Assembly: GCF_001039355.2 (NCBI RefSeq)
Contig: NW_019773798.1
Span: 16,413-46,049, forward strand
Direction: 5' to 3'
DNA: 29,637 nucleotides
Source of the DNA: Lingula anatina
Lineage: Eukaryota > Brachiopoda > Lingulata > Lingulida > Lingulidae
Made by a program: the position numbers and the translations under genes. The notes below the pieces were generated by a model. That model was not told the DNA's origin, searched no databases, and saw only the letters and a list, made by a program, of their open reading frames with translations. This document shows positions 10,183 through 20,177 of the stretch, one piece after another. How positions within the stretch are numbered: the stretch's first letter is position 1; every line of letters starts with the position of its first letter.

Positions 10183-10229
10183 TAGACGGTCATTTTGGTC
10201 TGTAGACTACTGACCAAAATGACCGTCTA
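10183..10229. repeat. Perfect 18-bp inverted repeat at the LINE 5' junction
   Basis: The arms TAGACGGTCATTTTGGTC (10183-10200) and GACCAAAATGACCGTCTA (10212-10229) are perfect reverse complements around an 11-nt spacer. The structure sits where the LINE fragment meets the duplicon, which resumes at about 10231 (GATGGAAGGCTGAAAGAG). Confidence 0.9.
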
Positions 10230-10452
10230 AGATGGAAGGCTGAAAGAGAATTTTTAAATATTATCTTTTTCTTGTAATTTAAACTATGTTCAGAAAAACG
10301 ATAATCTTATTTCAAATATAAAACTGTCCATCAAAAGAGTGTTTGTCTTTCATAGCACTATAGAATAAAAACAACACCACCAACAAGATAAGACTAATAA
10401 TAATTCCATAGAAAGAGGCATTTCTTTTCCCCTTTAATGTAGCAAAAAAAAA

Positions 10453-10483
<31 letters not shown>

Positions 10484-10859
10484 TAAATAAATAAATAAAT
10501 AAAAACACCAAATAGGGTGGTCATTGTATAACAAATCAGCACTGCTGACCTACTTAGTACTGTAATGTAAATTTCAGTCAAATTAATGATAAGAACACCA
10601 TGACCTAACATATCCTACTTGGCCTTTGATAAATAACCAATCTCCAAAAAACTCGCCATTACTGATAACAACACATATCTGTGTCAAGTATTTTAAGTTG
10701 ATGACGATACAGAATTGGAAATTTTCCAATCAGAAAAATTAGCAACGGATATAAGGCAAATTTGAATTTGATTTTGCCTACCAATTCACAGTCAGTTTTA
10801 GCATTGTTTTGTTGCTGAATCTGCCATTTACATAAAAAGTTATCATTTCATATCTAAAA

Positions 10860-10949
10860 TACCCGTATGTCACATGACAAACTTACATCAGGTGACAAAA
10901 GCGTAGTTGTTATTTGCCCCCAGCAAGAAATTTCTTAATCCATTTCAAG
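10860..10949 (+). promoter_or_regulatory. Promoter-proximal region and non-coding exon 1 of gene A
   Basis: Exon end CATTTCAAG|GTGAGTTAAAG (GT at 10950-10951) is a near-perfect donor, conserved in all three duplicons. The acceptor TTTTTTCCAG (AG 11436-11437) lies just before the coding start and gives an intron of about 490 bp. Just upstream are E-box-like CACATG and CAGGTG and, further away, CCAATC (about 10724). No clear TATA box or initiator was identified, so the transcription start is unknown. Confidence 0.5.
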
Positions 10950-11449
10950 GTGAGTTAAAGACAGCAATTTGTTAAAAATTTTATCACCAGATATAAACTA
11001 GTATGCACTCAAACTATTTCTATACAGTAATCACATTTCTATACTGATCTAACTTACAGTAGCCTACTATATTTAATACTTCCTTGTTTCACTTTTGAAT
11101 ACAACTTCATCTAATTCATAAATATTCTTCAAACTAAAAACATTTTCTAGTGAACTAAATTAAAGACAATGACTTGTGTTTTATCATTTTTTATTAACTT
11201 AATTATGTCTGAAGCAATGACATTGTATCAATTTTTTTAAAGAAATAAATAAAAGCACTGCAGAACCACCTTAACACAATATATACTGTCTCTTCTAAGG
11301 AACTTGTAAGTATGACTTTTCTAAAGACAGGGAAATATTAACAGGGCTCCCTCTTTTAAGTGTTAAAGTAAAATTTCCCACTATCTTGTGGTGGTTGAGG
11401 CCTACTTTACAAAAGCCAGCACATTCATTTTTTCCAGACCTAAGACAAA

Positions 11450-13475
11450 ATGGCGACTGCTGCCATTCCACGAAATGAGATAGAAAACACAATGCGTATG
11501 GGGCTACTGATACATCGGTCAAATGATGTGCTTCAAGATGTCCTCAGTACACAGTTACAAACAACTTATCCAGGGTTGTTTGATCTGTCAAATGGCGGCA
11601 AGTTGTTTGATATTCTAACTGACCAAAAAGCAAGGCATACTTTGCTGTGGTTGAAAAAAAGAAATGTTTTGAATGCAAGCCAAATGAAGCTTTTATACCC
11701 TTCCGGTAACCCCTCCACAACTGTGACACTGAAGAACTTAGATGTGACTCTTACAGTAGTCTTGTTAAGAAATATCACAACACTGAACCCAAAGGGCAGT
11801 TGGGAAAATCCACCGATAACTGACACATCCATGGAGGCCCAGATTGGCAGAGTGAAGAAATACCGCAACAAATTTTCCCATGGGGGCGCCAGTCTCACAG
11901 ATGCTGCATTTCAGACCCAGTTTACAGAATTGAAAGCTTTGTTGTTATCACTGTCCACAATCTACACCAGTGTTGACTATGACAAGTTGCTCACTGATCC
12001 ATTGCATGCAGCAGGTATGATGTATTTAACACATATCGAGTGTGCTATGAAGAATAGTGAGAGAAACTGATCTTCATAGCTAACAAGGACTGTGCTCTAT
12101 TACACGGTATATTGATTGTCCACCAGCATATAAATAAAGACAACTTTCAGTTTACAGTCATGACTGTACTTCACAAGAATGTGCACAATGAGAGGAACTG
12201 GCATATTTCAAACATCAAATCTATCCCCATAATGATAGGAAAATAAAATATGTGATATTTTAACTTTTACTTTAAACTTTTCATACATGAAAGTTTTAGA
12301 ATTTAAATCTTTTTTATGGATGAAAGTTTTTTCTTGCATGTTTATTTTTCAATTTCAGAAGCACCTTGTGAGCTCATCTCTACTAACCTTCCAAACATAA
12401 ATCCAGAGCTGAAGGGACGAGTGGACCTGGTGCAGAAAATACTGCAGCATGTTGAAGATAAAAAACTCATTCTCTTGACTGGGATGGGGGGCATAGGTAA
12501 AACAAGCATAGCTGTTGAGGTTGGACATCACAGAAAAGATGTCTTGTATATTGATATGAGAAAAGTTGGAAATCTTGATTCTGTTAAATTATCACTTGTG
12601 CAACACTATCATCCAACTCAGTTTTTGAAAGATATTTACAGTGATTATCAGAACGAATTCACACAAACTATGTCTAATTTAGCATCTGACACTCTCCTTA
12701 TCCTTGATAATAATGACAGTGTTTTAAATTCACACCAGCAAGAGTTTCTGCAGTTACTGGAGGAGGTCATGAATTCATCAAAATATGTCACACTTTTATG
12801 CACCAGTCGTGAATCATTCAGTCTTCTGTCACAAACCACAGTTACTATAGACATCCCTCCTCTTGATAAAACATCTTCACGTGAAGTCCTTTGGGGGGAA
12901 AATATGATCAGCCCCACAGATAGTGAGATAGAAGCTTTAGGTGAAATATCAGAGAGATGTGGGCACAATCCCCTTGCACTAAAATTGGTAGCTGCCCAGA
13001 TCAAGCTCAAAACAGTACATAAAGTGTTAGGGAAAATGAAACGCAAAAAAGTACTCCCCTCTCTTCAGTTACCTAACATTCCAGCATCCCAAGGTATGCT
13101 TACCTGCTTAGAGATGTCTTATGAAACACTGAATGACACAGAGAAAGGGGTGTTTAGGGGACTGCATATATTTCCTGTTGCATTCAATTTAAAAGAAGTC
13201 TCTGAGATTTTGGAGATGGATGAGGATGAATGTGAATCTGTCCTTGACAATCTTAGTGCTAAATCACTCTTGAGTTTGGTCCAAAATACCTATGATCTGC
13301 ATCCTTTGTTGAAGGAGTATGCAGAGTTTCTTGCACAAACTGACAGCAATGAAATCACTCACACACGAAAGAAATACTGTGGTTATTACATATGGTGTAT
13401 GAGCCAGCTATACATTGTGCATAATATTAAAGCTTCACTTTTAGAAAATATGTCAAAACTGGTGCCCCATTTACG
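11450..13475 (+). CDS. Gene A: HEPN-NB-ARC STAND protein, 3' end lost at an N
   Basis: Coding exons are 11450-12014 and 12359-13475, joined across a phase-1 GT-AG intron (AG|GTATGA ... TTTCAG|AA); the split codon becomes Glu. The ATG has a good context (ACAAAATGG) and follows a strong acceptor. Residues 1-188 form a DZIP3-like HEPN domain with the RX4H motif RNKFSH (R139-H144). The NB-ARC part follows: Walker A GMGGIGKT, Walker B LLILDNND, RNBS-B-like LLCTSRE, GLPL-like CGHNPLAL, and LHPLLKEYA at the MHD position. Walker A, B and RX4H are intact, so the ATPase and RNase-type sites look competent. After about 560 residues, at PHLR, the sequence meets the N at 13476 and switches to intron 1 of the next copy. 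The TPR array is absent, by real truncation or by assembly collapse. Gene A lacks the 12-bp duplication (RKDV) shared by B and C. Domain calls are secure; an immune role is inferred. Confidence 0.85.
12015..12358 (+). other. Gene A intron with in-frame stop and poly(A) signal
   Basis: If unspliced, translation runs to a TGA at 12068-12070 (206 residues, HEPN only). AATAAA follows at 12134-12139. The acceptor has a T-rich tract (TTTATTTTTCAATTTCAG). The same arrangement occurs in B and C, which supports intronic polyadenylation as an alternative to splicing. Confidence 0.7.
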
Positions 13476-13476
13476 T
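13476..13476. other. N at a chimeric junction between copies A and B
   Basis: Left of the N the sequence is NB-ARC/TPR-linker coding DNA; right of it is the middle of intron 1 of the next copy (GGACCACCTTAATGCAATAT). Everything expected between them, namely the rest of A and the duplicon, promoter and exon 1 of B, is missing. Confidence 0.85.
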
Positions 13477-13728
13477 NAAAAAAGCGTTGAAGGACCACCT
13501 TAATGCAATATATACATGTACCATGTCTCTTCCAAAAAATCTTGTATGTATGACTTTTCTAAAGACAGGGAAAATGTTAACAGGGCTCCCTCTTTTAAGT
13601 GTTAAAGCAAAATTTCCCATTATCTTGTGGTGGTTGAGGCCTACTTTAAAAAAGCCAGCAAAACCTTTACCCAAAACTAAATCCTTATTTCACACTGAGA
13701 CATTCATTTTTTTCAGACCTAAAACGAA

Positions 13729-16700
13729 ATGGCGACTGCTGCCACTCCCCGAAATGAGATAGAAAACACAATGCGTATGGGACTACTGATACATTGGTCA
13801 CAAGATGTGCTTCAAGATGTCCTCAGTATACAGTTACAAACAACTTATCCAGGGTTGTTTGATCCATCAAATGGAGGGAAGTTGTTTGATATTCTAGCTG
13901 ACCAAAAAGCAAAGCATGCTTTGCTGCAGTTGAAAAAAAGGAATGTTTTGAATGCAAGCCAAATGAAGCTTCTATACCCTTCTGGGAATCCCTCCACAAC
14001 TGTGACACTGAAGGACTTAGATGTGACTCTTACAGTAGTCCTGTTAAGAAATATCACGACACTGAACCCAAAGGGCAGTTGGGAGAATCCACCGATAACT
14101 GACACGTCCATGGAGGCCCAGATTGGCAGAGTGAAGAAATATCGCAACAAATTTTCACATGGGGGCGCCAGTCTCACAGATGCTGCATTTCAGACCCAGT
14201 TTACAGATTTGAAAGCTTTGCTGCTATCACTGTCCACAATCTACACCAGTGATGACTATGACAAGTTGCTTACTGATCCACTGCATGCAGCAGGTATGAT
14301 GTATTTAACACATATCGAGTGTGCTACATGTATGAAGAATAGTGAGAGAAGCTACCGGTATCTTCATAGCTAAGAAGGACTGTGCTCTATTATATTGATT
14401 GTCCACCAGCGTATAAATAAAGACAACTTTCAGTTTACAGTCATGAGTGTTCTTCACAGAAATGTGCACAATGACAGGAACTGGCAAATTTCAAACATCA
14501 AATCTACCGCCATAATTATAGGAAAATAAAATATGTAATATTATAACTTTTACTTTAGTCTTTTTATGCATTATATTTTCAGAATTTAAATCTTTTTAAT
14601 GGATGAACGTTTTTTTCTTGCATGTTTATTTTTCTATTTCAGAAGCACCTTGTGAGCTCATCTCTACTAACCTTCCAAATAGAAATCCAGAGCTGAAGGG
14701 ACGAGTGGACCTGGTGCAGAAAATACTGCAGCAAGTTGAAGATAAAAAACTCATTCTCTTGACTGGGATGGGGGGCATAGGTAAAACAAGCATAGCTGTT
14801 GAGGTTGGACATCACAGAAAAGATGTCAGAAAAGATGTCTTGTATATTGATATGAGAAAAGCTGTAAATCTTGACTCTGTTAAATTATCACTTGTGCAGC
14901 ACTATCACCCAACTCAGTTTTTGAAAGATATTTACAGTGATTATCAGAACAAATTCACACAAACTATGTCTAATTTAGCAACGGACACTCTCCTTATCCT
15001 TGATAATAATGACAGCGTTTTGAATTCACACCAGCAAGAGTTTCTACAGTTACTAGAGGAAGTCATGAATTCATCAAAACATATCACTCTTTTATGCACC
15101 AGTCGTGAATCCTTCAGTCTTCTGTCACAAACCACAGTTACTATAGACATCCCTCCTCTTGATAAAACATCTTCACGTGAAGTCCTTTGGGGGGAGAATA
15201 TGATCAGCCCCACAGATAGTGAGACAGACGCTTTAGGTGAAATATCAGAGAGATGTGGCCACAATCCCCTTGCACTAAAATTGGTAGCTGCCCAGATCAA
15301 GCTCAAAACAGTACATAAAGTGTTAGGGAAAATGAAACGCAAAAAAGTACTTCCCTCTCTTCAGTTACCTAACATTCCTGCATCACAAGGTATGCTTACC
15401 TGCTTAGAAATGTCTTATGAAACACTGAATGACACAGAGAAAAAGGTGTTTAGGGGACTGCATATATTTCCTGTTGCATTCAATTCAGAAGAAGTCTCAG
15501 AGATTTTGGAGATGGATGAGGATGAATGTGAATCTGTCCTTGACATTCTTAGTGCTAAATCACTCTTGAGTTTGGTCCAAAATACCTATGATCTGCATCC
15601 TTTGGTGAAGGAGTATGCAGAGTGCCTTGCACAAACTGACAGCAATGAAATCACTCACACACGAAAGAAATACTGTGATTATTACATAAGGTGTATGCGC
15701 CAGCTATACATTGTGCATAATATTAAAGCTTCGCTTTTTGAAAATATGTCAAAACTGGTGCCCCATTTACATATGACTGCTACCTTGCTAAAAATGGAAC
15801 TCTGCACTTCTGACATACAACAGAAAAAAATCACACTCAGTATCCTGCTAGAGATTGCAAATACATTCAATATGCTATATCTGTATCAAGAAGCTCTATC
15901 AATTTTTCGGTCAAATGAGGGAGAAATAACCATATATTTTGAAGGTCAACCAACTGAAATAGCAGAAGTGCACAAATATATTGGTGGGTTACTAAACAAC
16001 ATGGGTAAGTACAAAGAGGCACTTGATTATTCTAAAAAAAGCCTGGAGGTAATAGAAGAGTTCCTAGATCCCAAACACCCTGATACTGCTACCTCATACA
16101 GCAATATTGGTTGTGGACTGAGAAACATGGGTGAGTACAAACAGGCACTTGACTATTATAAAAAATGTCTCAAGGTAAGGAAAGAGTCCCAAATTCTAGG
16201 TCCCAAACACCCTGACACAGCTACATCATACAACGATATTGGTAGTGTACTGAGAAACATGGGTGAGTACAAAGAGGCACTTAGGTATCATAAAAAATGT
16301 CTGGAGGTAAGGGAAGAGGTCCTAGGTCTCAAACACCCTGATACTGCTTCCTCATACAACAATATTGGTAGAGTACTAGAAGACATGGGTGAGTACAAAG
16401 AGGCACTTGGGTATCATAAAAAATGTCTGGAGGTAAGGGAAGAGGTCCTAGGTCTCAAACACCCTGATACTGCTACCTCATACAACAATATTGGTAGTGT
16501 ACTACAAGACATGGGTGAGTACAAAGAGGCACTTGACTATTATAAAAAATGTCTGGAGGCAGAGGAAGAATTTCTAGGTCCCAATCACCATGACACAGCT
16601 ACCTCATACAACAATATTGGTAGTGTACTACACACCATGGGTGAGTACAAAGAGGCATTAGAATATATAAAAAAATGTCTTGATGTAAGGGAGGAGGTCT

Positions 16701-18337
16701 TAGGTCTCAAACACCCTTATACTGCTACCTCATACAACAATATTGGTAGTGTACTAAATGCCATGGGTGAGTACAAAGATGCACTTGACTATCATAAAAA
16801 ATGTCTGGAGGTAAAGAAAGAGGTCTTAGGTCTCAAACACCCTGACACAGCTACCTCATACAACAATGTTGGTAGAGTACTACAAGACATGGGTGAGTAC
16901 AAAAAGGCACTTGACTATTATAAAAAATGTCTGGAGGTAAAGAAAGAGGTCTTAGGTCTCAAACACCCTGACACAGCTACCTCATACAACAATATTGGAA
17001 GTGTACTACAAGACATGGGTGAGTACAAAGAGGCATTTGAATATATAAAAAAATGTCTTGATGTAAGGGAGGAGGTCTTAGGTCTCAATCACCCTGACAC
17101 AGCTTCCTCATACAACAATATTGGTAGTGTACTACAAGACATGGGTGAGTACAAAGAGGCACTTGACTACCATAAAAAATGTCTGGAGATAAAGGAAGAG
17201 GTCCTAGGTCCCAAACACCCTGATATTGCTGCCTTATACAACAATATTGGTTGTGTGCTGCAAGACATGAGTGAGTACAAAGAGGCATTTGAATATATAA
17301 AAAAATGTGTTGATATAAGGGAGGAGGTCTTAGGTCTCAATCACCCTGACACAGCTACCTCATACAACAATATTGGTAGTGTACTACAAGACATGAGTGA
17401 GTACAAAGAGGCACTTGACTATCATAAAAAATGTCTGGAGGTAAGGGAAGAGGTCCTAGGTCTCAAACGCCCTGATACTGCTACCTCATACAACAATATT
17501 GGTAGTGTACTACAAGACATGGGTGAGTACAAAGAGGCACTTGACTATTATAAAAAATGTCTGGAGGCAGAAGAAGAGTTTCTAGGTCCCAATCACCCTG
17601 ACACAGCTACCTCATACAACAATATTGGTAGTGTACTACATGCCATGGGTGAGTACAAAGAGGCATTAGAATATATAAAAAAATGTCTTGATGTAAGGGA
17701 GGAGGTCTTAGGTCTCAAACACCCTTATACTGCTACCTCATACAACAATATTGGTAGTGTACTAAACGACATGGGTGAGTACAAAGATGCACTTGACTAT
17801 TATAAAAAATGTCTGGAGGTAAAGAAAGAGGTCTTAGGTCTCAAACACCGTGACACAGCTACCTCATACAACAATATTGGTAGTGTACTACAAGACATGG
17901 GTGAGTACAAAGAGGCATTTGAATATATAAAAAAATGTCTTGATGTAAGGGAGGAGGTCTTAGGTCTCAATCACCCTGATACTGCTACCTCATACAACAA
18001 TATTGGTAGTGTACTACAAGCCATGGGTGAGTACGAAGAGGCACTTGACTATTATAAAAAATGTCTGAAGGTAAAGGAAGAGGTCCTAGGCCTCAAACAC
18101 ACTGATATTGCTGCCCTATACAACAATATTGGTTGTATGCTGACAAAGGTGGGTGAGTACAAAGAGGCATTGCACTATTTTACAAAATGTCTGGAGGTAA
18201 AGGAAGAGCTCCCAGATCCCAAACACCCTGATACTGCTACTTTATGCATCAATGTTGCTGAAGTACTACAAGCCATGGGTATAAGCATAGAGGCACTTTA
18301 CTACTGTATTAGAGAATATATGTCTCAAAGTAAATGA
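13729..18337 (+). CDS. Gene B: HEPN-NB-ARC-TPR STAND NTPase, complete coding region
   Basis: Coding exons 13729-14293 and 14643-18337 join in phase 1 to give 1,419 residues. Residues 1-188 are a DZIP3-like HEPN domain with RNKFSH (R139-H144), matching the RX4-6H active motif of HEPN RNases. NB-ARC follows (about 200-470): Walker A GMGGIGKT at 230-237, Walker B LLILDNND near 305-312, LLCTSRE at 338-344, CGHNPLAL at 393-400. A winged-helix segment (about 439-477) and LHPLVKEYA (506-514, MHD position) come next. A helical linker leads to 18 kinesin-light-chain-type TPRs of 42 residues (about 641-1398; repeat 2 has 44) and a broken 19th. Known STAND proteins use such repeats to sense ligands and NB-ARC to oligomerise; HEPN would be the effector, probably on RNA. 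There is no signal peptide or membrane segment, so it should be cytosolic. The stop results from a frameshift: TPR-coding sequence continues beyond it. Its promoter and exon 1 are missing because of the N at 13476. Confidence 0.9.
14294..14642 (+). other. Gene B intron with in-frame stop and poly(A) signal
   Basis: Donor AG|GTATGA and acceptor TTTATTTTTCTATTTCAG. Read-through gives a 214-residue HEPN-only protein ending at 14373; AATAAA lies at 14416-14421. The tail past the donor differs from A and C because of a small insertion (ACATGT) before the stop. Confidence 0.7.
14816..14839 (+). repeat. 12-bp tandem duplication in NB-ARC of gene B
   Basis: AGAAAAGATGTC occurs twice in tandem, adding RKDV soon after Walker A. 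Gene C has the same duplication (28310-28333) and gene A a single copy, so B and C are likely closer to each other. Confidence 0.85.
15998..18271 (+). repeat. 126-bp tandem repeat encoding 18 TPRs
   Basis: Units begin at 15998 (repeat 1), 16124 (repeat 2, 132 bp) and then every 126 bp from 16256. The consensus runs MGEYKEALDYxKKCLEV, then EEVLGLKHPDTATSYNNIG. Repeats 4-7 nearly match 12-15 (offset 1,008 bp), and 9-10 resemble 16-17 (offset 882 bp). That pattern indicates duplication of a multi-repeat block and loss of about one unit. Each unit carries ATGGGTGAGTAC or a close variant. Confidence 0.95.
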
Positions 18338-18860
18338 AACGCTCCTAGGTCCGAAACACCCTGATACTGCTATCTCATACAACAACATTGGTGGAGTACT
18401 AGAACACATGGGTAAGTACAAAGAAGCACTTGACTATCATAAAAAATGTCTGGAGTTAAATGAACAGTTCCTAGGTCCCAAACACCCTGATACTGCTACC
18501 TCATACAACAATGTTGTTGGAGTACTACAAGCCATGGGTAAGGACAGAGACACTTGATTATAAGAGAATATCCCTCAAAGTAAATGAAATGCTCCTAGGT
18601 CGCATACACACTGATACTGCTTAGTTATTCAACAGTATTTGTGTTGCACTGATTATCATAAAAAATGTCAGGAAGTAAGGGAAAAGCTTCTTGGTCCCAA
18701 ACACCCTGATACTGCTGCTTCATACAACAATGTTGTTAGAGTACTGCAAGCCATGGGTGAGTACAGAGGCATTTGCTTATTTTAAAAATTGGTAAGAAGT
18801 AGACAATGTGCTAGGCTCTAAACACCCTGATACTGATACAGTATATAATTTGTACTGTAC
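18338..18860 (+). pseudogene. Decayed TPR repeats beyond the stop of gene B
   Basis: TPR-coding sequence continues for about four more units with frameshifts and stops. Repeat 19 has a net 7-bp gain over its neighbours, which throws the frame into TGA. In the shifted frame the sequence resumes as LKVNETLLGPKHPDTA, runs through another intact repeat and ends at RDT-stop near 18555. Further pieces (HPDTAASYNN near 18700, KHPDTDT near 18820) are in other frames. It is now 3' UTR or flank; the ancestral array was longer. Confidence 0.8.
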
Positions 18861-18924
18861 TTGTGAATGTGGGTCAGTTCAAAGAGGTACTAGAAAATAT
18901 TCATATTATAAATGTTATGTACAG

Positions 18925-19590
18925 TATGTAAGGGTTTATAATCATCCAGATACTAAAAATGAGGTTTTTCCTGCATCTAAATATTCAGTAATGCATCTAC
19001 CTTTGTGCTGGTTAATGACAATAATTTCTCCTTAAAATACAAAATAACTGTTCATATTTCTAGTTGCTAAGCATAATTTAAACACGGGCACCTCAAATTG
19101 TTTAATGTCAAATTAACAACCCTTTGTCTTGAGTAGAGATAGGAATCTGTATTGGGCCTAACTCTTTTACTGAACAAGATTTTTTCACGAAGATTGGCAA
19201 AGGTGATGACAAGTGTATGGGTTTTCCATATTTTGTTGTTATTTTGGTTTGAATTTTTCAGCCATGGAGTACTGAGCACCTAATAGCATTGCATCATTGA
19301 ACATAGGCTTTACTTTGCCTGATTTACAATTACTGAACTAATGCTTTGAAGAAAAATCGCAGGCAGGGTATTGAAGTTATCACTGGCTTCATTGAATTGG
19401 TGGAAACAATATTTATGGGTGCTCAGGTAAAGGAGAAACTGATTTTGTATTTTTTAACCCCAAAATCGTAATTATGATAATTGTATAAATGATAAGGAAT
19501 TTAGTCAGTGAAAACTGAAAATCTATATATTATCCAAAAATGTATGCAAGGTAATAAAATAGGAGTTTTTTGGCTAACCCTGATAGTAAA
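18925..19590 (+). repeat. 3' flank module D1 with conserved poly(A) signal
   Basis: Similar to 22180-23150. It starts in the last TPR trace (NHPDTKNEVF...) and includes the shared segments GAACAAGATTTT and ATGGGTGCTCAGGTAA. AATAAA at 19553-19558 falls at the same point as AATAAA at 23118-23123 in D2. This is the likely 3' end of gene B transcripts. CTCAG|GTAAAG looks like a splice donor, so an untranslated 3' exon is possible. Confidence 0.6.
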
Positions 19591-20061
19591 ATACTAACAT
19601 AACTTCATAAAAAATATATGCAGATCAGTGGTATTATTTTAATCTGTACTCAGTCCCAATTCACTCCACATAAATATTGTAAAAGTTATATAAATATATA
19701 TATATATATATATCATGCTTAATCAATACTAACAAAACTTGAAAATGTCTGTAGATAGTTTAATTTCCATGTACACTTATATGTCCTACCTCTTGGCTAT
19801 GTTCGCCAAAGTCTTAGAATGTCTCCATAGTCATCTCCAAGGATTTCTCCATAATCTCCCAACCTCTACAATAAAATGACTCTTAAGTTCCAACTTCTAC
19901 AAACATATCTAAAGAGTCCCTAGTTTTGTAAAAAAAAATATCTGGGCAGTCTTATTTTTGCAAGGATATCTAGGATGTCCTCACTCCTCTAAGATCATTT
20001 GGTAGTCCTGACTTTTCTAGGAGTATTGATATAGTACTCCAGGAACAACTTCAAGCATATA
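19591..20061. other. No gene seen; contains an AT microsatellite
   Basis: AT-rich spacer with a TA dinucleotide tract at about 19693-19712. No coding signal. Confidence 0.4.
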
Positions 20062-20177
20062 CATCCTAACTATATAATTTATGTGGTTGCCTGGCTATCC
20101 ATCCTAACTACATAATTTATGTGGGGGCCTGGCTATTCATCCTAACTAACTATATAATTTATGTGGGGGCCTGGTCA
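20062..20177. repeat. Three tandem copies of a roughly 38-bp repeat
   Basis: Units at 20062, 20100 and 20138 share CATCCTAACTA...ATAATTTATGTGG...GCCTGG. The third has an extra CTAA. The direct copies lack spacers, so this is a minisatellite. Confidence 0.85.

Larger units (their letters stand above)
8507..11437 (+). repeat. Duplicon copy R2 with insertions, upstream of gene A
   Basis: Homologous to R1 and R3. It starts at AAGGCAGCAAAACTGTCAAA (compare 3985 in R1), carries the 325-bp-period repeats, and ends at the acceptor of gene A's coding exon. Compared with R3 it has gained a 189-bp element (8779-8967) and a LINE fragment (about 9463-10182). The LINE replaces roughly 450 bp still present in R3 (about 25645-26090). 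It also holds runs of 16 C (8549-8564) and 12 G (8795-8806), a TTTTA tract (9047-9079) and an AAAT/AAT microsatellite (10443-10505). Confidence 0.85.

Noticed and set aside
11566-11898. Minus-strand frames antisense to the HEPN exons (also 13845-14177 and 27353-27682)
   Set aside because: Shadows of a well-supported sense exon; no domain content.
12648-13046. 132-codon minus-strand frames antisense to NB-ARC (also 14944-15342 and 28438-28836)
   Set aside because: They recur only because the sense strand is conserved; the sense frame has clear NB-ARC motifs.
12316-13503. NB-ARC reading frame as a separate gene starting at ATG 12316 (and at 14603 in the next copy)
   Set aside because: The upstream residues lie in the intron's T-rich tract just before a consensus acceptor, and splicing from the HEPN exon keeps the frame in all three copies. 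The bases after 13476 in this frame are intron sequence beyond the N.
15998-18271. CRISPR-like regular repeats
   Set aside because: The 126-bp units are contiguous, in frame and encode TPRs; there are no unique spacers.
20062-20177. CRISPR-like direct repeats
   Set aside because: Three adjoining imperfect copies without spacers in eukaryotic DNA: a minisatellite.
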